From contig JAVTVX010000019.1 of the NCBI GenBank assembly GCA_033439265.1, positions 16,394,039 to 16,458,038 on the forward strand: a stretch of 64,000 nt of DNA. The letters are read 5' to 3'. The notes under the pieces are model-generated. The model was not told the DNA's origin. It did not search any database and was given only the letters and a program-made list of their open reading frames with translations. The stretch's first letter is position 1. Every line of letters starts with the position of its first letter. The translations under genes were made by a program, and so were the position numbers. Positions 48,185 to 61,075 of this stretch are shown in pieces. The stretch comes from Dillenia suffruticosa (lineage: Eukaryota; Streptophyta; Magnoliopsida; Dilleniales; Dilleniaceae).

Positions 48185-48336
48185 GTATAATTGGAGATGT
48201 GGGTACGAATCTAATCTTTACGCCTTGGGGCGCCGGGGGGGGGGGGAATTTATGGAAGAGCCAAAAACACGTCCCTAAGCATTGAATATACAATGAACAG
48301 CCCAACAAGTGGCTTGTGACATGCTTGGCGTTGAAT

Positions 48337-48339
<3 letters not shown>

Positions 48340-48371
<32 letters not shown>
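48340..48371. repeat. (GA)n tract upstream of copy 2
   Basis: 32 bp of GA, matching 37154-37192 in position. Confidence 0.85.
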
Positions 48372-48374
<3 letters not shown>

Positions 48375-50519
48375 TATTAAATGGGTTGATCTTGAGATAA
48401 TCCAAGACTAAATCGTTTACTATTAATTTATTATTATTATTATTTTTTTCCGGGGGAAGGGACTTTTATTGGCATCAACAAACCATCTTAGTTATTCCGA
48501 GTGGCACTTGAAAATTTATTAATTTATTTAAAGACAACATTGGGTTTGGGAATTTTCTTCGACTAATCGGAAACAAAACCCAAAAGAAGATGCTTTTCAT
48601 ACACGAATTTTTTGTGACTTTATAGACCTTTGCTACCTTATATTATTGTTACTTTTCTTTTCAAATTGCAAAGGGAAAGAAAAGTTATGCTGGAAGGAGA
48701 GACCTACTGGGGGAGCTTAACGCGGAGAGTGTGTCTGGCACACGCCTAATATCAATTCTTTTTGACTAGTCAGCTGGCTAGTCGCACCTTGTTTCCTTCG
48801 GCATTGAAAAATATAAGTACTAGTTTTAAATAATGATAATAATTAAAAATAATTTATATTTTAATTAATTAATTTATTAATTCCATTGCTAAGTATTTGG
48901 CATGTAACATTTTTAGTGAACTTTATAATGATAATGTGGAATCACTAATTGGTGAGGTTAATAACACAAATATTCATAATTACAGCTCAAAATTAAATAT
49001 GAAAATTTTTAAAATTCTTATAATATATATATTTTATAAAGGGGATTGAAATCGAACATTGTAATTATAATGCACATATGCCTTGTTTATACTTGAAAAT
49101 GGAAGCTGAATAGGTATTTTTTGAAACTATTTTTGTAATTATAATGTTTATACTTGTTTCACTTCATTTGACTGATGGGAAATACATGTTTCTGTGAAGA
49201 AGAAGAAGAAGAAGAGATTTGTATGCAATTTGCTTTCCGTTTCTTTTTTCTTTCTTTTTCAAATTACTAAATCCAAGTTAGCTGGATCCACTCCTTCCAA
49301 AATGAGTAATGCTAAACTAAAATAGTTATATGAAAAATAGGATTTTTCTATCTGAATTTACTAGGGAAAAAAAGCTATGATATATCAGGTTAGTATATTT
49401 TTAATGTTTTTAATTGTTTTAGTATCTCCAATATTGCTTTCTTAAAAAATCAATGTTATTTTTTTTTTAATAAATGATAGGGATAAAATCGTCAACTACA
49501 AAGGTCTTTTGCCTTGTGAAACTCTTTTTCCAAACCTCTTCTTTTAAGAGGCTTTTCTCTCATAAGCATCCAAAATTTGACAATGTGATCGGTATGAGAA
49601 GACCTTAAACTTGGCAATCACTCTCAAGAATTAGGAAGTCATTGTCTGAATAATTATATTTGACAGGAAGGAGTCTTATAGTAACTATATTAAGAGTATA
49701 AATCGGTGCGAAAGGTTAAAACGACTTTTAATATAAAAAATTGTATCGTGCGATTCAGTAATACAAAATATTTTTCTTTTTAACTTTGATTTCAGTTTTC
49801 ATTTTGTAAATGCAAAATGTAAAAATAAGTTCATTTATCAAAATTTCAAAATATTTTTTCAAGTTAGAAAATTCGGCATGCACAATGCATTATTCTCTGT
49901 CTTAAAAAAAAAAAAAAGAAAGAAAACTCAAAAAGTGTTCAAAATAAATTTATTTTCCTACTTCTCTGCCTTGTAGCTTTAGTTTGTATATATGTTTTTA
50001 GTATTATGTCTTTTAATAGTAGGTTTTATTTTTTATTTTATTTTATTTCATTTCATACTGTACCTTATAAGAAAACTCAAAAGTTTTCAAAAAAAATTTC
50101 ACATAATCTTAGGTAATTAAAACAAATTAATATTCATCGGTAAATCGACTAATTTTTGTGAGACGAACAACTTTATTCGCTCAACATACTGTGTCAGAGG
50201 TCAACAATTTATTGTTCGGAAGATCATGCCAATTCATCAGGGTGGTCAAACACATGACTTTGTGAAAGAAGACCCCTAAAGGTTAGCTCATAAGCAAAGG
50301 CTTCGCGAATGAGTTTCGTGTTTCGGCTCAAGTTACATATTTCATCTTTTTATGTAATAAATTCGGATTTAAAGCTTAATACATAAAATAAATAAATAAA
50401 TAAATAAGCAAAGGTTTTAAAAACTAATGATAAAACCATATTTGTTATCGTTAGCCATTTGGGTGTTATGAAGAACAAGAAAAGAGAAGATTAACGTAGA
50501 AGGCAGAGCTTCCAAGGGT

Positions 50520-50705
50520 ACAATAAATGTGACGTGATATTAATTTTTTTAATTAAAATTTTGAGTTTGACTCGCGATTTGAATATGAAACAGATTATGT
50601 TAGAATGATATCCTCTAAATGAGTTATCATAACCCTCAGATCGAATTAACTAAAATATAATTTCGAATATCAATTAATATAATAATAATAATAATAATAA
50701 TAAAG
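50520..50705 (+). mobile_element. SINE-like copy
   Basis: It has a box B-like GAGTTTGACTC word, the family body (TTTGAATATGAAACAGATTA, AAATGAGTTATCATAA, TTAACTAAAATATAATTTCG) and an AAT-repeat tail at 50678-50704. Target duplication not resolved. Confidence 0.55.
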
Positions 50706-50813
50706 AGGGTAAAGATTAAATCACACGACAGATGGGTCCAAACATCAAGTTCATGGGCCATAAAATTACCGTGGGTCAAAAAGAACCAAGGAAGGAGCAA
50801 AAGAGAAGCAAAG

Positions 50814-50988
50814 ACCTATCGGTAGTATATTTAGTAGGATGAAATATTAAATTTTTTAATTAGATTTCGAATTTAAAATTTAAAAATAAAAATATTATAT
50901 TAAGAAAACCATCTTCCTAAATAAAGTCTCTGTATATATTCAAATCGAATTAATTAGAATGTGATTTTAAAAATAAAAAAAAAAGATA
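50814..50988 (+). mobile_element. SINE with perfect 15-bp target duplication
   Basis: The 175-bp insert is flanked by AAAAGAGAAGCAAAG at 50799-50813 and 50989-51003. It ends in an A-rich tail and carries the family body (GATGAAATATTAAATTTTTT, GAATTAATTAGAATGTGATT). This pins the length and ends of the family and shows LINE-type retroposition. The box B-like word is worn here. Confidence 0.75.
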
Positions 50989-51181
50989 AAAAGAGAAGCA
51001 AAGCATGTGGAGCCCATTGGTCCACAAAAGAAGTCCCCAAAGAGACAGTCTAGTAGTTACAATCTTCCTGGCCTAATGTTAAGATTCAGAATTTGAAATT
51101 TTATATAACAAAAAAAAAAATTGGTCCACAAGAGAAGCAAACGAAGGTGCAAAGGAAAAGCAAAGGAGATCGGTGCAACAA

Positions 51182-51212
51182 GCACCGCGACATTTGATGC
51201 GGATCGCGGTGC
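51182..51212. repeat. GC-rich hairpin
   Basis: Perfect 9-bp arms GCACCGCGA (51182-51190) and TCGCGGTGC (51204-51212) with a 13-nt loop, in a GC-rich pocket within AT-rich sequence. Function unknown; it may be the edge of an LTR remnant that follows. Confidence 0.6.
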
Positions 51213-51690
51213 CTCGCGTGCGCCTACAGCGTGTCTGACTTGTTTCTAATTAGATTTTTGTTTCCTTTTCGGTTTATTTATTTATTTATTTTTGTTTATT
51301 CATTTTGTTATCTAGATGTCTTAGAACTCTAGGTGTCTTATGGCTTTATTATTTGTATCCTAACTCAATTTAGATTTTTAGGCTATTTATTATCTCTTTT
51401 TTTTTATTTAGACTTTTGGTATTATTCAATAAGAAAACATTTGTCTTTCTTAGTGGGTCGACTCCTATTACAAAATCTTTGGGGATGAGTTTATCAAATT
51501 TACATAATTCTAAAATATGTACTTCAACAAACTCAATACCATAGTTTCACTTAATAAGAAATTGGACTACACATTTCATTGCCCAGAAAAATAAAAATGA
51601 CACATGAATAATGGCCATAAAAATTAGTAGATATTCTAGAGGTATTAAATACTTGTATGTATTATCAATTACATCCTTTATATGAGAGTC

Positions 51691-51883
51691 TTTTTTCTTT
51701 TTTTTTTTTTATAACCAATCGATATATAAAGTTATATTTCAAATAATTTTGTCTGAGCAATGTCGGGTCTAATTTAAGAATAACTCTTTCGGTATAATTT
51801 TTTCTATTATTAAATTTTGAATTCGAAATTTAATTAAAAAATTTAACATTTTTACCCATTAAATTGACTATTTATTGATTATA
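51691..51883 (-). mobile_element. SINE with perfect 13-bp target duplication, minus strand
   Basis: Flanked by TTATATGAGAGTC at 51678-51690 and 51884-51896. Read on the minus strand it has GTTAAATTTTTTAATTAAAT, a middle part and an A-rich tail preceded by the TATATCGATTGGTTATA 3' end, like the other copies. Confidence 0.75.
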
Positions 51884-51959
51884 TTATATGAGAGTCAATT
51901 TAAAAACTGATGGAGATGGATTTGACTCCATAGATACTTACTCTGCTAACCCGAGTGCA

Positions 51960-52690
51960 AAAAGGGAATCTTCAAATCTTTGAGGGTGATGAGTCCTGCA
52001 AATAACGTCGGAGGATACTCAAGCGAGAAGATTTTGATACTCAAGTCAGAAAGAGCGATTTTAGAGAATTAGAAATAGATTTAATAGAGCTGTGTGAGCG
52101 ACTTGTGTTGTCTTTGTGTGAGAAGGTAATGTTCGTGAGAACGTATCTGGCTCTCTGTCTATGCTGATTACATAAAGTTTCGTGTGAGTTTAGGGGTGTA
52201 GAAACTCTAGTTTTTTTATAGAGAAATTGTTGAAAATCTCCAAAATTGTAGGGAATGTAGTCAAAGATATCTAGAAGATTCAATATCCTATTGATTAAAG
52301 AAAGTTTTAGTTGTCTTGAAAACTTCATGCCTTATCGAGAGTGACTGCCGAGATATATTTTCGTGGAGGGAGGAATTTTTTCGAGAATAGGGAAGTTTTA
52401 TATTCAATTAAGAAATATTTAAATTCATTAGAGATTTATTTTTTTAATAGATGATTTTAAATTATATTTATTGCGTAATGAAATGAATTACGCTTATAGG
52501 ATGCATTCGTCAAGGAGTAGGTTAATCGAGAGGTTTGAGTATCGAGAGTTAGAATGACTGAGGGGGTCGAGATGAACATTCGCTCGAGAGAGCTTTCAAT
52601 CGAGAGACTACAAACTTGTATAGCGTAGTAGATTTGGGCTATTATGGTTTTATGATCATAGAACACTAAAGCATACATCATCAAAAACTA
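51960..52690 (-). repeat. Possible LTR fragment, minus strand
   Basis: Reading the minus strand, CTCTCGATACTCAAACCTCTCG-type words (52500-52560) are followed by ACTAGAGTTTCTACACCC (about 52195) and by TTATTTGCAGGACTCATC (about 52000). This resembles a copia-type LTR end and, in inverted order, the spacer at 45340-45760. No partner or internal region is seen. Confidence 0.3.
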
Positions 52691-53805
52691 AAAGTTCAAA
52701 AACTAAAAGATAAATAAAGAAAGAAAGCACTGTATCCAAATCCCGAGTTTACCAAAAAGTATCTGTAAATATCATGTTTATAATCAAGCTCTAAGGATAT
52801 GATATGGAAAAACAAATTTAATATCAAAGAGTTGAGTGAAAACAAGTTTGAGATAATAAAAGATCGTCCAATAATTAAAAATAAATAAATAAATTAAGGT
52901 ATATTTATGGAACCCAAGGTTTGAAAAACCATTGGCAGCTGCAGTCTCTACACCAAGGGGAGAAAGGAATATGTGGTGTTATTCAACTCTTACGAAACTC
53001 TTCATATAATAAAATTAAATAAATTCCAAGTTGGTAAGATTAATATTATAATTTGCACAAAAATAATTCAAACAAGGCCACTTGTCTTCTTTTGAATACG
53101 ATGCATTTGCTAGATATGACGTTTCGGGGAGATTTCAGCATAACATAGGAAGCGATGGATGCTCTTTGTATCACCGTAAAGTCAACTTAATCAGTAAAAA
53201 TATTAAAATTTTTAATTAAATTTTAATTTTAAAATCAAAAAATTAAAAATTAAAAGCTTACACTTTAACAATTATATTCACTATATTCCACTCTCTCTCT
53301 CTCTCATTGATCAAATCAGAAGATCAAATCAAAATATTCGATCAAGTTTGTTTTGAATTTACTATTTTAAATGTTGAGGTGATACGGTGGCGTTTAAAAA
53401 AATCCAGTTAAATTGTCTCAATTTATATTTACATTATTCAGTCAGAATGACTTTTTTTTTTTTAAGTTAAGATAATCTCAATTCTTTTGTTTTTTACACA
53501 GTGCCTATTATTTTAGTTGAGTTAATCTCAACCTTTTAAATTATTGTTAAATGTTGTTGAAAGCACAATTTGTCATGGGTCAACTGAATAAATTGCACAT
53601 CATTATGGGGAGACCCAGAGGATTAGGACGCCTCTGATATGTTTGGGCTACTACTCCACACAGCAAAGAGACCCAAATCATTTATTAACCCAACTCAATC
53701 CACGAACTTGAAACATGTCTGGTGGGTTGGGCTTTTGGGTTTGGTCAAGTTAACAGGTTGCCCGCACAAGCACTGTTTGGGCCTGGGCTTTGGTATTTAC
53801 GGTTA

Positions 53806-54005
53806 ATCGTTTTTTTGGGTGCCCTTGGGCTCAATCCACCACATGATGTACGGAGTTTCATCCCTATTAATTCGAGTCGATCTGATTGAAATCTCTCTTA
53901 GAGGTAGGGGTCTCCCAAGATGGTCGACTTTATGCGCAAATCGTGAATTGAACTCATAATCTTGATTAAGAGGTGTAGCGACTTACTTGCTGCATCAACT
54001 GGCCA
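53806..54005 (-). mobile_element. Possible SINE of a second family, minus strand
   Basis: On the minus strand GTTGATGCAGCAAGTAAGTCG is followed by GAGTTCAATTCACG (box B-like), CGACTCGAATTAATAGGGAT and a short A run. This is SINE-like in layout but differs from the other copies at the 5' end. No target duplication found. Confidence 0.35.
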
Positions 54006-55008
54006 TCGATCAACTATAAATATTACTTGCAAAAAGTGAAGTTCTATTTTACGGGGACAAAGATAGCAAAGAGATAACATAATTTCTTAGAAATCATACC
54101 ACAAAAAAAAACCCAAGTAAAATCAATCTAACTATTAATATACTCGGCAACTAAGAAGACAAGTTCAAATCCTAATAATAACTAATAGTGATTTCAGTTA
54201 TTTAATGATTATGTGATCAGAGTTATCTCTTATTATAATGTAAACCACACGAACCTCCTATTAAACTCAAAAAAGGAAGATGATACAAGAAATATTAAGG
54301 TTTGCACCATTGCAGCTTATGTTTAGGTATTATCATAGGTAATTCAAATTATCTAATTGTTAGTTAAGGGAGTTTAGTATTTTACCACTAAATTCATAAA
54401 ATATTGATAATTTTTTTTATGATATTAAAGGTCTGCTTCATGTAGTTGATGAAAATTTCACTATAGTTGATAGTCGACTACTGACGGCCGATAATTCGAT
54501 ATCTAATGATTAATGGTTAATACCTATTATTAATTCATATTAGTGTAAAACTGTGTAACTAATATCGATTACTGTTCATGCATAAAATAATAAAAATTGA
54601 CAAGTCTATGTTAGTTAAATCTATTTTATTTTTTTAAATATTTCTTTTCAAATTATTGTTATAATGAATTGTAAAATTCATAAATATAACATTTATAATT
54701 TTTTAAAAATAATTAATTCAAATATATATTTAAAAAATTGATACAAATTATATAACATCTATGGTTATATAAGAAAAGACATTTGTATAACTACAAAAAA
54801 ATCAATTAATTCAAATATATACTATAATAATAATTTTAATAAATGTTAAATCATAAAGAAATAATATACTTTGTTATCATTAATATTTGGTATTTGTTCT
54901 CATCAATGTAAAATGAGTAAAATAATAAAAAAGCCCTAAAAATAATTTTAGATTATTTTGGATAACAAATGTCTTTTCTATATTTTTTGGATTATCAGTT
55001 GTAATTTT

Positions 55009-56552
55009 TGTTGAATAAAATAAGTTTTGATGATAATTAAGAGTAATAAGAGTTGACTTTAAATAATTAAATATAATTAGATAGAAATAAGAAAAATTGT
55101 TAAAATTGAATTGTGTATAGGGAAGTCGCCTTAACCATATAGTACAAGTAGATCTATGGGCATGAATGTGAGAAAATTAGCTAAGTACAAACACTTAAGG
55201 TGACCCAAGAATAGATACAAGACGACATAAGAAAATCATATTTCAGAAGTCTAAGTTTGCACAATATATAAAGCGACCCAACCTCAAGTATAAGACGATC
55301 TAAGGAAAACAAGTCTAATAAATCTAAGTCTGCACAATACATAACGTGACCCAATGTCAAGCATAAAACGAACTAAGGAAAACAATCCTTATAAGTCTAA
55401 ATCTGTACAAAACGAACTAAGCATAAGATGACCTGACCTTTGACACAAGACGACCAACAAATATAGATCTCAGAAATTTAAGTCAGCATATATCTAAGAC
55501 AACCCAACTATAGATACAAGACGACTTGACCATAGAAATCATAAGGGACAAGCCAACCCAATGAAATCAGCAAGACAACCTAACACTGAAAGGTCACAGA
55601 AATCTGAGTCTGAAATTAAGGCAAGACGACTCATAGTTTACTCAGGGTGATCTAACTAAGGTTTCCATGTAAGCAAGTCGTCTTATTCAAAGATACAAGT
55701 CGCCTTACAAATTAAAAATCAATGTTGAGGCGACTTAATTCTTTTATAAGAAGACTTGTATAATGAGAACTCTACTCATGGTGTAGATAAGTTCTCTTGT
55801 CTCTCATATTTGACTTATTCACAAGTAGACTTGAGCAAACTATATGCCAACTCAATATTTCAAAATAAAGAACCAAATCTGATTGAAACTTGAAGAGATC
55901 GACTTGATATATCTAATATCTATATGTTCAGAAAAACTGTATCAAATTAATTGGACTGTTCACCAATCTTACCAACCATTGTGATGCATTCAATAGACTC
56001 CATCAGCTAAACCTTCTTCTTCGACTATAAGTATAACTTAGTAATGAAGAAGAAAGTATCTTTTGCGAGATTTGTACAACATCTTGAATATAACTTTATT
56101 TTTCACTCCTGTAATGCTATGAACAATTTCTAAAAAGCAAAATTGTTATATGCATGTTGATCTTACTCTCTATTTGTTGTAAAAAGATCACAATAGTTGC
56201 ATTCTTGATCTAGAATCTAAGTGTTGACGAGAGAAAGAGAGATAGATCAATCTGAAGTCTTCTTGCTCTTGTTAAAAGCAAGTAAAAATATGTGGAAAAT
56301 ACTTTTATGGTTTACTAGTATCCAGAGAAACCAGTTTGTAAATTGATAGAATAGTAGATTTAAAAATTCAGATAAAGTCAAGGAGTGAATGTATACAAAA
56401 AATGTGTAACCATTATAATTAGGTGTCTATCTCTTCTCACTCCTCTTCTTGTTGAACAGATTTTAATAGGTCTTTTTAATTATTCAAAAATTAACTAAAA
56501 CAGTTTAATAACCTATTCACCCCTTTTTAGGTTATTATCTTTAGTGTCTACA
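55009..56552 (+). repeat. 5' LTR of the SIRE-like element
   Basis: Starts TGTTGAATAAAATAAG, as the 3' copy does at 63895, and ends GTCTACA before the primer site. About 1.54 kb. Its first half carries a repeated AAGACGACY-type word (55120-55760). Confidence 0.85.
55120..55760. repeat. Motif array AAGACGACYT / AAGTCGYCTT in the LTR
   Basis: About 20 variants of AAGACGACCT, GCGACCCAAC and, at the end, the inverse AAGTCGTCTT and AAGTCGCCTT, within loose repeats of 60-70 bp (CTAAGTCTGCACAAT recurs). Confidence 0.65.
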
Positions 56553-56554
56553 AG

Positions 56555-56566
56555 TGGTATCAGAGC
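56555..56566 (+). other. Primer binding site of the SIRE-like element
   Basis: TGGTATCAGAGC, two bases after the LTR end; initiator tRNA-Met type. Confidence 0.88.
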
Positions 56567-59500
56567 GGGTTTTCTGGAAAGGGTTCAATAACCTCAGAAG
56601 TAAAAGATCAAACATGACACTAAATGGAGAAATGTTCCATTCAAAACTTGGTCAACCAATAAGACACCATTCTTCAACGACAACAACTATAGCTATTGGA
56701 AGCAAAAAATGAGAAATTTCATAATTACTCAAGACGAAATTGCTTGGAAAATAATATAAGAAGGAATTGAATTTCTAACTAAAGAAATCGATAGGGTAAG
56801 CGTACCTGTAAAAATGAAGAATATGACTTTCGAAGAAAAAAAAGCTTACATAACAAATTACAAAGCAGTTAATCTATTGCATCTGGCCTTAAATCTCAAC
56901 GAATACAACAGAATTTCATCTTGCATTACTGTAAAAGAAATATGGAAAAGACTAGAGGCTACCTACGAAGGTACAAATGAAGTAAGGAAAAATAAGATAA
57001 GAATGTTGAAGTAAGAATATGAAGCATTTAGAATGAAGGATGGAAAAAGTGTATGAGATATGATAACAAGATTCAACACTATCACAAATAAGTTAAGATT
57101 GCTAGGCAAGAGAACTAGTCAAGAAGATATGGTTGATAAAGTACTGCGGTGTATGTCTAAGTCATGGGAAGCCAAAGTTACAGCAATTGAAGAATCCAAG
57201 AATTTGAAAACTCTCACAATGGATCAATTAGTTGTTTTATTGACAACTCATGAAATGAAAATAAATTCCAAAGGAAATGGAAATGAAAATAGAGGCAAAT
57301 CCATTACACTAAATGCCGAAAGTGAGGAAAATAATTCAAACAATAATGAAGATGAAGACATGGCTCTTCTAACTAGAAAGTTTAAGAAACTCATGATAAG
57401 GAAAAGAAACAAAGGTAGAAGAGAATTCAAGAAATCGGAAAGGAAAGAAAAAATAAAATGTTATGAGTGCAAGAAACTTGGTCACATTAAGGCCAATTGT
57501 CCATCACTCAAGCAAGCTGAGAAAAAGACAAAGAAGAGAAAGAAAAAGGCCCGGCAGCATAGAGTAATGAGGATGAAAGCTCAAGTGAAGAGGTGCATCA
57601 ACAAAAGCTAGCAAACTTGTGTTTCATGGCATTAGAAGATGACTCAAACGTTGAGGTAACCTCTTTAACATCTTACTTTTTTGATTCAGAATCTGAACAT
57701 GACTTATCCTTTGATGAATTGAAAGATGCACTTATAGAATCTATCAAAAACTTAAAAAATATGACCAAGAACAATAGATCACTTAAAAGGGAAATAATCA
57801 AACTAGAAGAAGATAGGAATAAATTAAAATCTGAAAATGAAAAAATCAAGTTAGAAAATGATAAATTGAGACAAGAAAAAATTGACTTACTTGAGGAAGT
57901 TAAAGGCAAAACATGCAAGGCAAATAATTCACATATAGAAATTGAAAACATAAAAATTAAGTCTCTAAATGACAATGATCAAAACAGCAAGAATGAAAAC
58001 ATAGAAAGGGAGTTAGATCAAGAAAAAGAGAGAAACAAAAATCTAAGTTATCTATTGTATAAATTTGCTCAAAGATAAGAAAAATTGGACTTGATGTTTG
58101 GAGTACAAAGGGCTATTTATGATAAAGCGGTTTTGGCATATAATCCTACAATGACACAAAAGAAACTTTATAGTTTCTTCATTCCTAGCACAATGAAGAA
58201 TAGATCAAACTCTAAATGTCATTATTGCATGAAATAAGGATATAGTTCTCATTATTGCAAACTTAGAAGAATATCTATTCCAAATCAAACAAAAGCACCT
58301 AAAACATATGTCAAGTGCACCTATTACAATTGAAAAGGACATAGTATGGATAAATATAGATTTAATGATTTAAAATACAAGAAAATGACATTGAAATGGA
58401 TACCAAAGAATGCTTCTGAAACCATAATGAGCATTAACACTGTCGAATCCAAAAAAATTTGAGTACCAAAGGCTAACACTTGATTTCTTCTATATGCAGA
58501 TTTATCTCAAGACTAAAACTCTTGAAAATACACGGTTTCTAGACAGCGGATGCTCTCAACATATGACGAGAGATTCCTCTAAGTTCAGCAGCTTGGAAGA
58601 AAAGAAAGGAGACAGTGGTCTTTGGAGACAACTTAAAGGAAAAAATAATTGACATAGGGAATATAAGTATGTTTCTTACTCAAATTGAGTATGCTCTCTT
58701 AGTCAAAGGATTGAACAAATCCAAGAGATAGAATAAATATTAGAATAAGAGACATTAGAAAATGACGAAGTAAAGGGAGAAATCTCAGAAGTTAGAGTTG
58801 AAGAGAATCAAATAAGCCATGAACATCAAGAGGAGAAAGAAGTAAAATTTCCAACTATGAGAAAGAGTGTAAATGTAGAAAATGTAATCGGAGATATAGA
58901 GTTTGAAATTGGAACTAGATTTTTAACTCAAAATCAATGTAAGTTTATAGATTTCGTTTCTTAAATTGAATCTAAAAATGTTGATGAGACTCTAAGTGAT
59001 AAAAATTGATTTCTAACTATACAAGAAGAGTTAAACCAATTTAAAAGAAATGAAATATGAAATTAGTTCCTAAATCAAACGATCAATCGGTAATAGGCAC
59101 AAAGTGGGTATTTAGGAATAAACTAGATGAACATGGGACAATCACTAGAAACAAAGCTAGATTAGTGGCTGAAGGGTATAGTCAAGAAGAAGATATTAAT
59201 TATGATAAAACCTATACTATAGTAGCTAGATTAGAAACTGCTAGGACATTATTTGTTTTTGTATACTTTATGAACTTCAAGATATACCAAATGGATGTTA
59301 AGAGTGTATTTCCAAATGGTTTAATAAATGAAATAGTTTTTGTAGAACAACCATCCATATTTGGGATCCAAAATATCCGGATTATGTGTCATAGAATTTG
59401 ATATGAGAGATTTAGCAATTTTCTTATCGAAAATGATTTTAAAAGAGGAAAAGTTGATACAACTTTGTTCATTAAAAGGAAAGGCAAAGAAATATTTATA

Positions 59501-60539
59501 GTTTAAATATATGTGGATGATATAGTATTTGGAGCGACAAATGAAAACAAGAATTTGCTAAGTCTATACATGTAGAATTTGGAATGAGCATGATGAGTGA
59601 ATTGAACTATTTTTTAGGATTGCAAATAAAACAAACTAAATGAAAGATATTTATTAATCAATCTAAATTTACTAAAAAATTGGTCAAGAAATTTGGATTT
59701 AGTGAGGCTAAGGGATATACCACACTAATGAACATATCAATTAAGCTAGACAAATATGAGAAGGGAAAGAAAGTGTGTCAAAAACAATATAGAAGTATGT
59801 TTGGTTCTCTACTATATTTAACTGTATCTAGACCTGATATTCTATTTAGCGTTTGTTTGTGTGCTAGATTTCAATTTAATTCAATCTACTGTTAAGAGAA
59901 TTTTGAGATATTTAAAAGACACAAGCAATTTGGAATTATAGTATGATAGAAATTCAGCATTCATATTATACGGATATTCAGATACTGATTTTGTAGGGTG
60001 TAAAATGGATAGAAAAAGTAATAGTAGGACATGTCAATTTTTTGGGAATCTATTAGTATCATGGTTCTTTAGAAAACAAAATAGTATTGCTATCTCAACT
60101 ACGGAAGTGAGTATGTGGCTACATGGCAGTGTTGTGCACAAATCTTGTGGATCAAACATCAACTTGAGAATTATGGTCTGAAATTTGAAACTATAGCAAA
60201 CAAAATTAATAACTAGTGCTATAAATTTAACAAAAAATCCAGTACATTACTTTAGAACTAAACACATTGAGGTTAGACACCACTCAGCAGAGATCATCTA
60301 CTTAAAAAGGATATAATTCTAGAAAATGTTGAAATCGAAAAATAAATTATAGATATTTTCACCAATGGATAGAGATAAATTTTGTAACTTAAGAAGAGAA
60401 TTGAGAGTGATGGAATGAATTTTTGATACTAAATGAATTGTGAGATTAAATTATTTAAGAATAATAATAATTATAATAGCAATAACAATCACTAATGAAA
60501 TTATAACAAAATTTCAAAGATATCCAAATTTACTGAGGT

Positions 60540-61075
60540 ATAGGTCGACTTATATATGATGTATAAGTCACCTTGCTGATATGAAGGCTCAGAAGGCAAC
60601 TCTAAAATATAGGCAAGTCAATTCATAAAGATTATGAGTCGCCTTATAAATTCATGATTGACATAGTAAGTCGTCTTGCTCTAAATATAAGTCGCCTTGT
60701 GAACTATGCTTGAACATAGTAAGTCGTCTTATCATAAGTATAGGATGACTCACCTAACTCAAGCCACATAAATAATTCTGAAACATAGCTATAAGTCACC
60801 TTGAGAAATGGAAAGGCGACCTGCATATAATAAGTAGACTTGTGGAGATTATAAATCGCCCTGTGCATAAGACTTGACCACACAAGTTGTCTTATCACAA
60901 GTACATGACGACTCGTCATATTCAAGTCATAGAAATATTTCTGCAAACATAATTGAGTCGCCTTAGTCAATTGGGAAGATGACCTGATGGTATTCAGATT
61001 TAAGGTTTCATTCACATAAGACGCCTTGCAACCTAATGCAAGTCATCTTGTATGAACAGATAAGTCGATTCATCA
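60540..61075. repeat. Second motif array AAGTCGYCTT in the internal 3' region
   Basis: About 19 variants of AAGTCGCCTT or AAGTCGTCTT and their inverse in about 530 bp, roughly every 25-35 bp, in alternating orientation. Same word as in the LTR. Lies between RNase H and the env-like region and is noncoding. Confidence 0.65.

Larger units (their letters stand above)
46070..49903. repeat. Segmental duplication block A''
   Basis: The duplicate of block A, about 11.2-11.6 kb downstream in the same orientation, including the second copy of the 103-residue gene. Its right part extends with block A' to 49903. It carries two SINE-like insertions (46581-46790 and 47285-47465) not found at the matching places in A. 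Confidence 0.8.
49905..55008. other. AT-rich spacer with SINEs and LTR remnants
   Basis: No gene is seen. It holds SINE copies (50520, 50814, 51691, 53806), an LTR-tail-like stretch at 51220-51460 (polyadenylation-type TATTATTCAATAAGAAAAC), a possible LTR fragment (51960-52690) and a G-rich pocket near 53710-53800 (GGGTTGGGCTTTTGGG). The rest, 54080-55008, is plain AT-rich sequence. Confidence 0.55.

Noticed and set aside
48162-48308. An N-terminal extension of 49 residues on copy 2 of the small gene
   Set aside because: It crosses the GA tract and a G run and is not kept in copy 1; the shared MGN start is preferred.
52041-52684. Two minus-strand frames of 75-95 codons
   Set aside because: They lie in an LTR-like remnant and have no recognisable protein signal.
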